From the NCBI GenBank assembly GCA_947493745.1, contig CANLSM010000002.1, positions 310,001 through 374,000 of the forward strand: 64,000 bases of DNA, in the 5' to 3' direction. Under the pieces are notes generated by a model. It ran no database searches and was not told the origin of the DNA. It worked only from the letters and a program-made list of their open reading frames with translations. The translations under genes were made by a program, and so were the position numbers. This document shows positions 45,272 through 51,876 of the stretch, in pieces; position 1 is the stretch's first letter; every line of letters begins with the position of its first letter. The stretch is from an uncultured Paracoccaceae bacterium (GTDB lineage: Bacteria; Pseudomonadota; Alphaproteobacteria; Rhodobacterales; Rhodobacteraceae).

Positions 45272-46666
45272 TTGCCGGGCAAGATCTATATAGTGGAGGC
45301 GTCTTCGACCCGCCGTATGCTGCTCAAGACCTATCTGAGCGAAGCCTACTACGATGTTGAGACGCTCGATACTCTGGACGATCTCTGGGATATTCCCGAG
45401 AAGGAACAGCCGGATCTTCTGATCTGCGACCTGACCCGTGATGCGGCGGCCGATTTCGCGATGCTGAAGGCTCTCAAGGCGGATGACAGTTTTGCTGAAC
45501 TTCCGCTGATCGGTACAGGCAATCTTGTCTTCAAGGACCAGCTTCGGGCGTTGTCCGCGGGCGCCGATGACATATTCGGACTGCCTTTGAAGGAAGAGGT
45601 TCTGGTGGCGCGTGCCCGACTTCTTATCCGCAACAAACAGACCTTTGACGAACTGACGATGCGCGATGTGACGGGGCGCGAACTGGGCCTTATCTCGGAA
45701 AGACCGGTGGTCAATCCCGGCACGCGCGCCAAGCCCCTCAAACTGATGGTGGCCATCGGCAAGGTGGACGAGATTGTCGGCTGGAGCCAGATGATGAGCT
45801 CCGAGCATCAGAGAACCCATTTCAGACTGGTCCGGACGACAGGGGAGGCCAATGAGGAGCTCAAGTCCTTCGAGCCGGACGCCATCGTTGTCGGTCGCAC
45901 CTTGTCGGACGGAACCAGCGGGCTGAAATTCGTGGCGGGTCTGCGTCAGCAGGAGAGCCTGCGCTACACCCCGGTCCTGTCCATTGTCGAAAACGATCAG
46001 GAGGGCGTCGTGGCGCTGGGTGCGGATGTCGGCGCGAGTGATTTTGTGGCCATGCCGTTCGACGCCCGAGAGCTTGCGATCCGAACCCGGGTCCAGTTGC
46101 GCCGGGGGGCCCGCACGCAGGCGATGCGGCATCAGGTGCGTGACGGGCTGATGCTGGCGGTCACCGACCCGCTGACCGGCTTTTACAACCGCCGTTACAT
46201 GATGACACATATGCCCAAGCTTCTGCGTCAGGCGGAGGCGTCCGGGCAGCCCTTCTCGGTCATGATGCTGGATCTCGACAAGTTCAAGCGCATCAACGAT
46301 GTCTATGGCCATCAGGCCGGTGATGAAGTGCTGCGGGAACTTGCCGAGCGTATCCGAAGCGTCCTGCGTGAGGTCGATCTGCTGGCCCGCATCGGAGGGG
46401 AGGAATTCTTCGTCGCTCTGCCCGGGGCCTATGTCAGCGATACGGCCCAGGTCGCGGAGCGGATCCGGCGCGCCGTCGCCGACCGGCCTTTCCTGGAGAA
46501 ACGCTATCCCAAGGGGCTGAAAGCGACCATCAGCGTCGGTGTGGCCTTCGTCAATCCCGGCGAACTTGAGGCGGCCCGGATCGTCGATCGCGCGGACCGG
46601 GCGCTTTATGCCTGCAAACACGCCGGTCGCAACTGTGTCCGTTTCGATCAGGTGGCCGTGGCCTGA
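45272..46666 (+). CDS. PleD-type diguanylate cyclase response regulator
   Basis: A 464-residue protein: receiver domain 1 (about 1-120), receiver-like domain 2 (about 150-290), GGDEF domain (about 300-460). It should make cyclic di-GMP. The GGDEF motif reads ARIGGEEFFVAL and the product-inhibition site RxxD is present just before it (REVD). Receiver 1 keeps an acceptor-like Asp (LLICDLTRD) but lacks the N-terminal acidic pair (VEAS); receiver 2 has glycine at the acceptor position (IVVGRT). The TTG start is supported by AAAGGG 5 nt upstream; MPGKIYIVEAS is the usual N-terminus. Confidence 0.92.
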   Translation: MPGKIYIVEASSTRRMLLKTYLSEAYYDVETLDTLDDLWDIPEKEQPDLLICDLTRDAAADFAMLKALKADDSFAELPLIGTGNLVFKDQLRALSAGADDIFGLPLKEEVLVARARLLIRNKQTFDELTMRDVTGRELGLISERPVVNPGTRAKPLKLMVAIGKVDEIVGWSQMMSSEHQRTHFRLVRTTGEANEELKSFEPDAIVVGRTLSDGTSGLKFVAGLRQQESLRYTPVLSIVENDQEGVVALGADVGASDFVAMPFDARELAIRTRVQLRRGARTQAMRHQVRDGLMLAVTDPLTGFYNRRYMMTHMPKLLRQAEASGQPFSVMMLDLDKFKRINDVYGHQAGDEVLRELAERIRSVLREVDLLARIGGEEFFVALPGAYVSDTAQVAERIRRAVADRPFLEKRYPKGLKATISVGVAFVNPGELEAARIVDRADRALYACKHAGRNCVRFDQVAVA

Positions 46667-46684
46667 GGAAGCCTTCGCCGCCGG

Positions 46685-47146
46685 TCACTTGCGCCGATGG
46701 CGGGGTTTGCGGAGGTTTTCGGCAAACTGCTGACGCTCGGCAGGTGACATGTCCTCGATGACCTGCAGGAAAATCGACTGACCCTCCCGGGTTGTGCGTC
46801 GCATCATGTTGCTTTGCTCGTCCATCAACGCGCTGAATGCGGCTTGGTCGAACGGGTCTCGCGCCAATACTTCCAGCATTGCCGAGCGGATGCGGCCGAA
46901 CTCGCGGCGGGTCGATCTGAAGTCAGTTTCGCGCGCGCGAAACTGGGCACGAAGCGTATCCCGCTGCGTCTCGGGAAGCGCCTGGAACATCATCCGCAAC
47001 CCCTCCGGCCCACCCCGGCTGTTCACCGGACCGGCGGGTCCGCCTTTCAGCGCGATGCCTGCAAGGCTTCCGATCACAAGCAGGTTCAGTGCGAGAGAGC
47101 CCACAAGAAGCCAGGTCCGCCATCTTCCCGATCCGGTCTTCGTCAT
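46685..47146 (-). CDS. Periplasmic CpxP/ZraP-like (heavy-metal-resist) protein
   Basis: A 153-residue protein with one N-terminal membrane anchor (TWLLVGSLALNLLVIGSLAGIAL) and a periplasmic helical domain. Two LTxxQ-like segments, LPETQRDTLRAQF and MSPAERQQFAENL, mark the CpxP/Spy/CnrX/ZraP group. There is no cysteine and almost no histidine, but methionines are clustered (LRMMF, SNMMRR). It likely senses metal or misfolded protein and controls the sigma factor encoded two genes upstream. ATG 47146 has GGAAGGG 8 nt upstream; the GTG at 47155 is an alternative. Confidence 0.82.
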   Translation of the reverse strand: MTKTGSGRWRTWLLVGSLALNLLVIGSLAGIALKGGPAGPVNSRGGPEGLRMMFQALPETQRDTLRAQFRARETDFRSTRREFGRIRSAMLEVLARDPFDQAAFSALMDEQSNMMRRTTREGQSIFLQVIEDMSPAERQQFAENLRKPRHRRK

Positions 47147-47151
47147 GCTCT

Positions 47152-47535
47152 TCACCCTTCCAGAATGTATTCGTCGAACCGCGTAGCGCTCGGGTCGAAC
47201 AATGTTTCGGTCACGACATCACCATCCGAGAACGGGTCGACGCCAGACACCAGATCCGCATTCGCATAGCCGACCCAAACGCCCAGCATGGCTGATGAGG
47301 CGAGTGCGACGCCACCGCGCCAGCCCCCAAGCGCCTTTGCCAGCCTTGGCAACAGTGAACTGCGCACGGGCGGGATGGATGGAGCCGGGGAGGCTTCGAA
47401 TGCGTCCGCCAGCACCCGACCTGCGAGATCAGGCGAGATGTCGAGCCGCCTCTCGCGCAACCCTGCAAAGAGATCGTCCAGCACTTCGGTCTCGGCTCTG
47501 GTGAGTTTTTCGTGATCCTCGTGATTCTTGGTCAT
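47152..47535 (-). CDS. Probable membrane anti-sigma factor
   Basis: A 127-residue protein with a cytoplasmic N-terminal part (MTKNHEDHEKLTRAETEVLDDLFAGL) and one hydrophobic segment about residues 74-90 (GVALASSAMLGVWVGYA). Such size and topology match small anti-sigma factors such as CnrY, which hold an ECF sigma at the membrane. No zinc HxxxCxxC motif. The start overlaps the sigma-gene stop (ATGA), the main evidence for the role. The sensor gene follows after 5 nt. Confidence 0.7.
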   Translation of the reverse strand: MTKNHEDHEKLTRAETEVLDDLFAGLRERRLDISPDLAGRVLADAFEASPAPSIPPVRSSLLPRLAKALGGWRGGVALASSAMLGVWVGYANADLVSGVDPFSDGDVVTETLFDPSATRFDEYILEG

Positions 47536-48110
47536 GACTGATATCCCAACTCTGATGATCGGCCCGCAAGGCGGTTGGCGAGCGTTCGTTTCCCACGCGA
47601 CAGGAGGCTCTCGACCGCCTCCACGGAGATTTCCATGATCGACGCGATCTCGGGGTTGCCCAACTCCTCCAGATGGCGAAGCGTGATCGCAAGTTTCTGG
47701 CGGTCGGGCAGGGTCTCAAGCGCTGCCTGCAATGCATCATGCCTGTCGCCTTCCATCATCCGGACCTCAACGCCCGGTGTGTCGTCGGCGGGCTCCGGGG
47801 CTTCATCCAGGCCGATGTTGCGGCGTTTGCGCAGCCGGTCGGTGCACAGGTTCCTGGTGACCCGGTAGAGCCAGGTGCTGATCTTCGCCTCACCGGCCCG
47901 CCAGTCCGGCGCGATCTTCCACAGGCGCAGCATCGCCTCCTGCGCGACATCCTCGGCCTCGCCACGGTCCGAGAGCATGCGGAAGGCCAGGTTGAGGCAG
48001 GGCCCGGTATGCCGCAACGTCAGGACGCGCGCAGCCGATTGGTCACCACCGGCATAGGCTGCCAGAAGCGTCTCATCGCGCACATCTCCCGAACCATCGA
48101 ACGCCATCAT
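47532..48110 (-). CDS. ECF-type RNA polymerase sigma factor
   Basis: A 192-residue sigma-70 family factor of the extracytoplasmic-function class: region 2 (RVLTLRHTGPCLNLAFRMLSDRGEAEDVAQEAMLRLWKI, then STWLYRVTRNLCTDRLRKRR) and region 4 (LETLPDRQKLAITLRHLEELGNPEIASIMEISVEAVESLLSRGKRTL). Together with the anti-sigma and the periplasmic helical sensor it forms a signalling trio like CnrH-CnrY-CnrX. Start at 48110 (MMAFDGSG) is chosen because the frame upstream has poor ribosome-binding sequence; the domain boundary supports it. Confidence 0.9.
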   Translation of the reverse strand: MMAFDGSGDVRDETLLAAYAGGDQSAARVLTLRHTGPCLNLAFRMLSDRGEAEDVAQEAMLRLWKIAPDWRAGEAKISTWLYRVTRNLCTDRLRKRRNIGLDEAPEPADDTPGVEVRMMEGDRHDALQAALETLPDRQKLAITLRHLEELGNPEIASIMEISVEAVESLLSRGKRTLANRLAGRSSELGYQS

Positions 48111-48297
48111 GCAGGCCAGTATGTCCTTATGCCGAGCGAGAGGCCACCGGATCTGCTGGCACCCCATGCTCTCGATACAAGGCTGAAACGGCTGGCCGGG
48201 TGTTTTCCGTCGCGCAAATGTCAGAAAAGTTGCGACATCCGGACGCAAGACAGGTTGTCCTAGATGAACTGGCGCAAATCCCGCTTATGTTGGCGCA

Positions 48298-48693
48298 ATG
48301 ATACATGAACCCGATTTCACGATTGATGCCCCCGACCGCGATGTGCGGACCTCGCTTCTGCGCGGCTGGCGGCGCAGTTGTCCCAGCTGTGGTAGCGGTC
48401 CGATGATGGATGGCTATCTGACCGTCAGGAAGGATTGCGCTGTCTGTGGCGAGGAGTTGCATCACCACCGTGCGGATGACGGCCCGGCCTGGGCAACCAT
48501 CCTGATCGCCGGGCATCTGATGGCCCCGCTGATGCTGTTCGTCTTTGAGCTCTGGCGGCCCGAGGGCTGGATCATGGCTGTTGGTTTCTCGACCGTCTTC
48601 ACGTTGTTGTCGCTCTACCTTCTGCCACGGCTCAAGGGGGCATTCGTGGGTTTCCAATGGGCCAAGCGGATGCACGGCTTCGGTCGGCACTAG
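48298..48693 (+). CDS. DUF983 membrane protein
   Basis: A 131-residue protein of the DUF983 family. A cytoplasmic zinc-ribbon-like pair (CPSCGSG and CAVCGEEL) is followed by two hydrophobic segments (TILIAGHLMAPLMLFVF and IMAVGFSTVFTLLSLYLL). Function unknown. Divergent from the sigma-factor operon and 48 bp ahead of the NUDIX gene, possibly cotranscribed. Confidence 0.85.
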   Translation: MIHEPDFTIDAPDRDVRTSLLRGWRRSCPSCGSGPMMDGYLTVRKDCAVCGEELHHHRADDGPAWATILIAGHLMAPLMLFVFELWRPEGWIMAVGFSTVFTLLSLYLLPRLKGAFVGFQWAKRMHGFGRH

Positions 48694-48741
48694 GCAAAAC
48701 CGGTTGTCGGCCTGCGCCCGGCTGCCTATGGTCCGGCATAG

Positions 48742-49356
48742 ATGACCCAGAACGACACACCCATCCATGACGCTGCAACGATTGTTCTGGCCCGGCAGGG
48801 ACCCGATGGTCTGCGTGTGCTGATGGGGCAACGCGGCAAGACCGCTGTGTTCATGCCCAACAAGTTTGTCTTTCCCGGTGGGCGGGTCGATGCCGAGGAC
48901 CATGATGTGTCCCTGTCGCTACCGCAATCGCTGAGAGACAAGCTGGAGAACCGGGCATCTGCCGGTATGGCGAATGCACTGGTTGCGGCGGCCATTCGGG
49001 AGCTTTGGGAGGAAACCGGGCTGCGTTTGCATGACAATCACAAGACAGATGCCAGGAACTTAAGGTTTTTCTTTCGTGCCATCACCCCGATCGGACGCCC
49101 ACGACGCTTTGATGCGCGGTTCTTTCTGGTGCCCGCCGATGCGATCGCGGGCGATCTCGATGATTTCAGCGAGGCCTCGGACGAGCTTTCGCATCTGCAA
49201 TGGGTTTCGCTGACCCAGGCGCGGGCGCTGGAGCTTCCGTTCATCACCCGGATCGTTCTTTCCGAGGTTGAGGCGATGGTGACCCGGCCCGATGTTTCGC
49301 GCGACGTTCCTTTCTTCCATCACGACGCCGAACGGTCCTATTTTTCGGTACTCTGA
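48742..49356 (+). CDS. NUDIX hydrolase
   Basis: A 204-residue hydrolase of nucleoside diphosphate-linked compounds. The Nudix box is split by an insertion: FVFPGGRVDAED, then about 35 residues, then AAIRELWEETGLRL with the REXXEE metal-binding core. Close to the NudL/RppH-type long-insert group. The substrate is not readable. A promoter and rpmG follow it. Confidence 0.87.
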   Translation: MTQNDTPIHDAATIVLARQGPDGLRVLMGQRGKTAVFMPNKFVFPGGRVDAEDHDVSLSLPQSLRDKLENRASAGMANALVAAAIRELWEETGLRLHDNHKTDARNLRFFFRAITPIGRPRRFDARFFLVPADAIAGDLDDFSEASDELSHLQWVSLTQARALELPFITRIVLSEVEAMVTRPDVSRDVPFFHHDAERSYFSVL

Positions 49357-49369
49357 GCGCCGGAACGCC

Positions 49370-49397
49370 TTGACTCTGCGAGGTGGCGGTGTAGAAG
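49370..49397 (+). promoter_or_regulatory. Candidate sigma-70 promoter for rpmG
   Basis: TTGACT (49370-49375) and TAGAAG (49392-49397) with a 16-nt spacer, 75 nt upstream of the rpmG start. The -35 box is a good match and the -10 box is weak. It starts 14 nt after the NUDIX stop. Confidence 0.5.
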
Positions 49398-49472
49398 GCA
49401 CTTCTCAGATTTCAGACCAGTGCGGTTGCGCTGGATCAAACGGGCCGGGCAAGGCCTGAGGAGACGAAGCAA

Positions 49473-49640
49473 ATGGCGAAGCCAACAACCGTGAAGATCC
49501 GCCTGAACTCGACCGCGGATACCGGCCACTTCTATGTGACCAAGAAAAACTCACGCACCATGACCGAAAAAATGGTGGTGAAGAAATATGACCCGGTCGC
49601 GCGCAAGCATGTCGAATACAAGGAAGGCAAGATCAAGTAA
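49473..49640 (+). CDS. rpmG: 50S ribosomal protein L33
   Basis: A 55-residue ribosomal protein, all basic: it begins [22 protein letters not shown], continues with [19 protein letters not shown] and ends [10 protein letters not shown]. It has no zinc-ribbon cysteines, so this is the zinc-independent form. The gene is short enough to be missed by length filters. ATG 49473 has a GAGGAGA ribosome-binding site. An intrinsic terminator follows at 49681. Confidence 0.96.
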   Translation: MAKPTTVKIRLNSTADTGHFYVTKKNSRTMTEKMVVKKYDPVARKHVEYKEGKIK

Positions 49641-49680
49641 TCTCGCCCCGCCCCTCCGAAAGGAGGGAACTGACTGACAG

Positions 49681-49709
49681 GCCGCGTGTGTTGCACACGC
49701 GGCTTTTTT
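49681..49709 (+). terminator. Strong intrinsic terminator of rpmG
   Basis: Ten-bp perfect stem GCCGCGTGTG / CACACGCGGC (49681-49690 and 49694-49703), a 3-nt loop, then TTTTTT. Confidence 0.92.
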
Positions 49710-49731
49710 CGTTTCTGAGGGTCCTTTTGAG

Positions 49732-50238
49732 ATGTCGGAGAAGTTCAGAATTCGGGTTGCCGGGCGTGGCGACATTCCGGCCATCGACGCGCTCCTGACC
49801 AGGTCCTATCCACGCCTGCTGGCGGCCGATTATCCGCCTTCAGTTCTGGTTACGGCGATCCCGCTGATCTCGCGTGCCCAACCGGCGCTGGTGACCAGCG
49901 GGACCTACTATGTCTCCGAAGGTGCCGGGGGGCGGATCGTGGGCGCAGGCGGCTGGACCCGCACCAGTCCCGGTCAGACGCGCACCGACCCCGGTCTGGG
50001 GAATGTCCGGCATTTCGCCTGTGATCCTGATGTGACCCGGCGCGGGATTGCGCGCGGTCTGATGCAGGTCTGTCAGATACAAGCGCGGGAGGCCGGTCTG
50101 AGCGGGCTGAACTGTTTCTCGACCCGAACAGCGGTGCCGTTCTATGAAGCCATGGGATTTGAGCAGATCGAGGAGATGGAAATCCCGCTTGCCCGGGGGA
50201 TCGACTTTCCGTCTGTCAGGATGCTCTGGCGGACATGA
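49732..50238 (+). CDS. GNAT-family N-acetyltransferase
   Basis: A 168-residue acetyl-CoA-dependent transferase. The pyrophosphate-binding motif A is VRHFACDPDVTRRGIARGLMQV and the C-terminal VPFYEAMGFEQIEEMEIPL is typical. N-terminal FRIRVAGRGDIPAIDALL begins the fold. The acceptor is unknown. Between two terminators, so it is probably its own unit or follows rpmG by read-through. Confidence 0.87.
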   Translation: MSEKFRIRVAGRGDIPAIDALLTRSYPRLLAADYPPSVLVTAIPLISRAQPALVTSGTYYVSEGAGGRIVGAGGWTRTSPGQTRTDPGLGNVRHFACDPDVTRRGIARGLMQVCQIQAREAGLSGLNCFSTRTAVPFYEAMGFEQIEEMEIPLARGIDFPSVRMLWRT

Positions 50239-50239
50239 A

Positions 50240-50264
50240 AAAGGCCGGAGAAGCTCCGGCCTTT
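50240..50264. terminator. Bidirectional terminator between GNAT and Bax1-I genes
   Basis: An 11-bp stem AAAGGCCGGAG / CTCCGGCCTTT with loop AAG. A tract AAAAA lies just left of it, so the opposite strand has TTTTT after the stem; to the right are TTT and TTCC. It can serve both convergent genes. Confidence 0.85.
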
Positions 50265-50286
50265 CCAGTATTCAGTGACGTTCAGG

Positions 50287-51054
50287 TTACTCGCGCGAGC
50301 CGAAAAGCTGCAGCAGGAACAGGAACATGTTGATGAAGTCGAGGTAGAGGCTGAGCGCCCCCATGATTGCTGCCTTGCCAAGCCATTCCTGACCGCCCGG
50401 TGCGGTTGCCATAGCGAGGTAGGTGTTCTTGATCTTCTGCGTGTCATAGGCAGTGAGACCCGCGAAGATCAGCACGCCAAGAGCAGAGACCGCGAACATG
50501 ATCGCCTCGGACTGCAGCCAGATATTGACGAGCGACGCGACCAGCAGACCGACAACGCCCATGATCAGGAAACTGCCCCAGCCGGACAGGTCTTTCTTCG
50601 TCGTGTAGCCGTAGATGCTGAGGCTCGCAAACGCGATTGCGGTGATGAAGAAGATCTGTGCAATCGACATGCCGGTGTAGATCACGAAAATTGACGAGAT
50701 TGACAGGCCCATCATGGCGGCAAAGGTGTAGAAGAACATCTGCGCCCCTGTCTGCGACATCTTGTTGATCGCGGCACCGAAGAGGAACACCATGCCAAGC
50801 GGGGCGAAGAGCACGACCCAGCGCAACGGCGTCGTATAGATCGCCTCAAGCACGCCAAGTGGCACGATCGCCGTCGGCTGCCCGCTCAGAGCGGCCTTGA
50901 AGTCCATCCCGAACACGTAAGCCACAATGCCGGTTACGACCATGGCCACGGACATGAGCCCGTAGACCTTGTTCATGTGAGCGCGCAGGCCTTCATCGAT
51001 TTCCGCGGTACGGACACCCGCGCCTGTGCGACGGATTGTATCAAATTCGGCCAT
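50287..51054 (-). CDS. Bax inhibitor-1/YccA family membrane protein
   Basis: A 255-residue seven-helix membrane protein of the BI-1/TMBIM group. Typical segments are NKVYGLMSVAMVVTGIVAYVFG, LMGVVFLFGAAINKMS-like (LGMVFLFGAAINKMSQTGAQ) and the C-terminal FLFLLQLF. Bacterial members have been linked to FtsH regulation or calcium leak. Start 51054 (MAEFDTIRR) is chosen because GGAGGG lies 4-5 nt upstream; the frame stays open a further 82 codons upstream, which I regard as chance. Confidence 0.9.
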   Translation of the reverse strand: MAEFDTIRRTGAGVRTAEIDEGLRAHMNKVYGLMSVAMVVTGIVAYVFGMDFKAALSGQPTAIVPLGVLEAIYTTPLRWVVLFAPLGMVFLFGAAINKMSQTGAQMFFYTFAAMMGLSISSIFVIYTGMSIAQIFFITAIAFASLSIYGYTTKKDLSGWGSFLIMGVVGLLVASLVNIWLQSEAIMFAVSALGVLIFAGLTAYDTQKIKNTYLAMATAPGGQEWLGKAAIMGALSLYLDFINMFLFLLQLFGSRE

Positions 51055-51396
51055 TAAACCCTCCGTTTTGACTGACCTTCCCCAGCCACCGACCATTCGA
51101 TCGCTGGTTTCCAGTTGAATATCGGTGCGATCGGCGGTTTTTTCAAGTGTTATCGGGCGGGTATCTGACCGATTTACCCTGATATTCGAAGGCATAATGC
51201 GGAAGGCCCGATATCTTTGCCTCGATAGCGTCGACTTTTTGAAGCTACGGAGCCGTCTGCGTTGCATAATCCTGACCTGAACGTAGGGCATATCTGCCAC
51301 GAGGTCCGGTGTGCGGGACTTTGTTGCCGTTCGTTTCTTTGCGGCAGAAATCTGCTATGAATTCATCCAGAGAAACGGCGGGTCGGGCGAGATATA
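51055..51396. other. 342-nt intergenic region between Bax1-I and RidA genes
   Basis: No convincing gene was seen. The region holds the leftward Bax1-I promoter candidate and the ribosome-binding site; a plausible RidA promoter was not identified. It is less GC-rich than the flanks. Confidence 0.6.
51118..51146 (-). promoter_or_regulatory. Candidate sigma-70 promoter for the Bax1-I gene
   Basis: On the minus strand, TTGAAA (51146-51141) and GATATT (51123-51118) are separated by 17 nt. The leader to the start codon would be about 55 nt. Good -35, moderate -10. Confidence 0.5.
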
Positions 51397-51756
51397 GTGA
51401 ACATCAAACGCATTTTGAGCAGCGCAACTGGGCGTAGCGATGCTGTCGCATTCAACGGTCTGGCGTTTTTAGTCGCTTACGATCCTGCAGGGGCCGACGG
51501 AATTGAAGCCCAAACGCGCAACAGCCTGCGCTTTATGGAAACCAAACTGTCCGAGCTAGGCAGCAACAAAGATGCGTTGCTACAAGTCACAGTCTTCTTG
51601 AGTGACATGTCCATGAAACCAGAAATGGACAAAGCATGGTGCGAGTGGATTGGACCGGAAGAGAACTGGCCTCAGAGAGCGTGTGTCGGTGCTGACTTGG
51701 GTGACGAAGTGACCCTTATCGAGATCACGGCAATCGCTGCACAGTCAGAGAACTGA
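51397..51756 (+). CDS. RidA (YjgF/YER057c/UK114) family protein
   Basis: A 119-residue RidA-like protein, a deaminase of reactive enamine/imine intermediates in the canonical group. It has VAFNGLAFLVAYDPAGADG, LRFMETKLSELGSNKDALLQVTVFLSDM and the arginine-containing PQRACVGADLGDEVTLIEI, so the catalytic Arg is kept. GTG start at 51397. The base and codon use (TTG, CAA, ACA, AAA) is clearly less GC-biased than in neighbours, suggesting recent transfer. Confidence 0.85.
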   Translation: MNIKRILSSATGRSDAVAFNGLAFLVAYDPAGADGIEAQTRNSLRFMETKLSELGSNKDALLQVTVFLSDMSMKPEMDKAWCEWIGPEENWPQRACVGADLGDEVTLIEITAIAAQSEN

Positions 51757-51876
51757 GATTCGAGCACTGCGCAGCATTGGTAGGTTTGGGATCAGACCGG
51801 ACCTTAGCCGCAATCGCACATCTCGTCAGCAAATGGTGTGAAGACTAAAGTCATTGACGTTCAACACATGCAGGGA

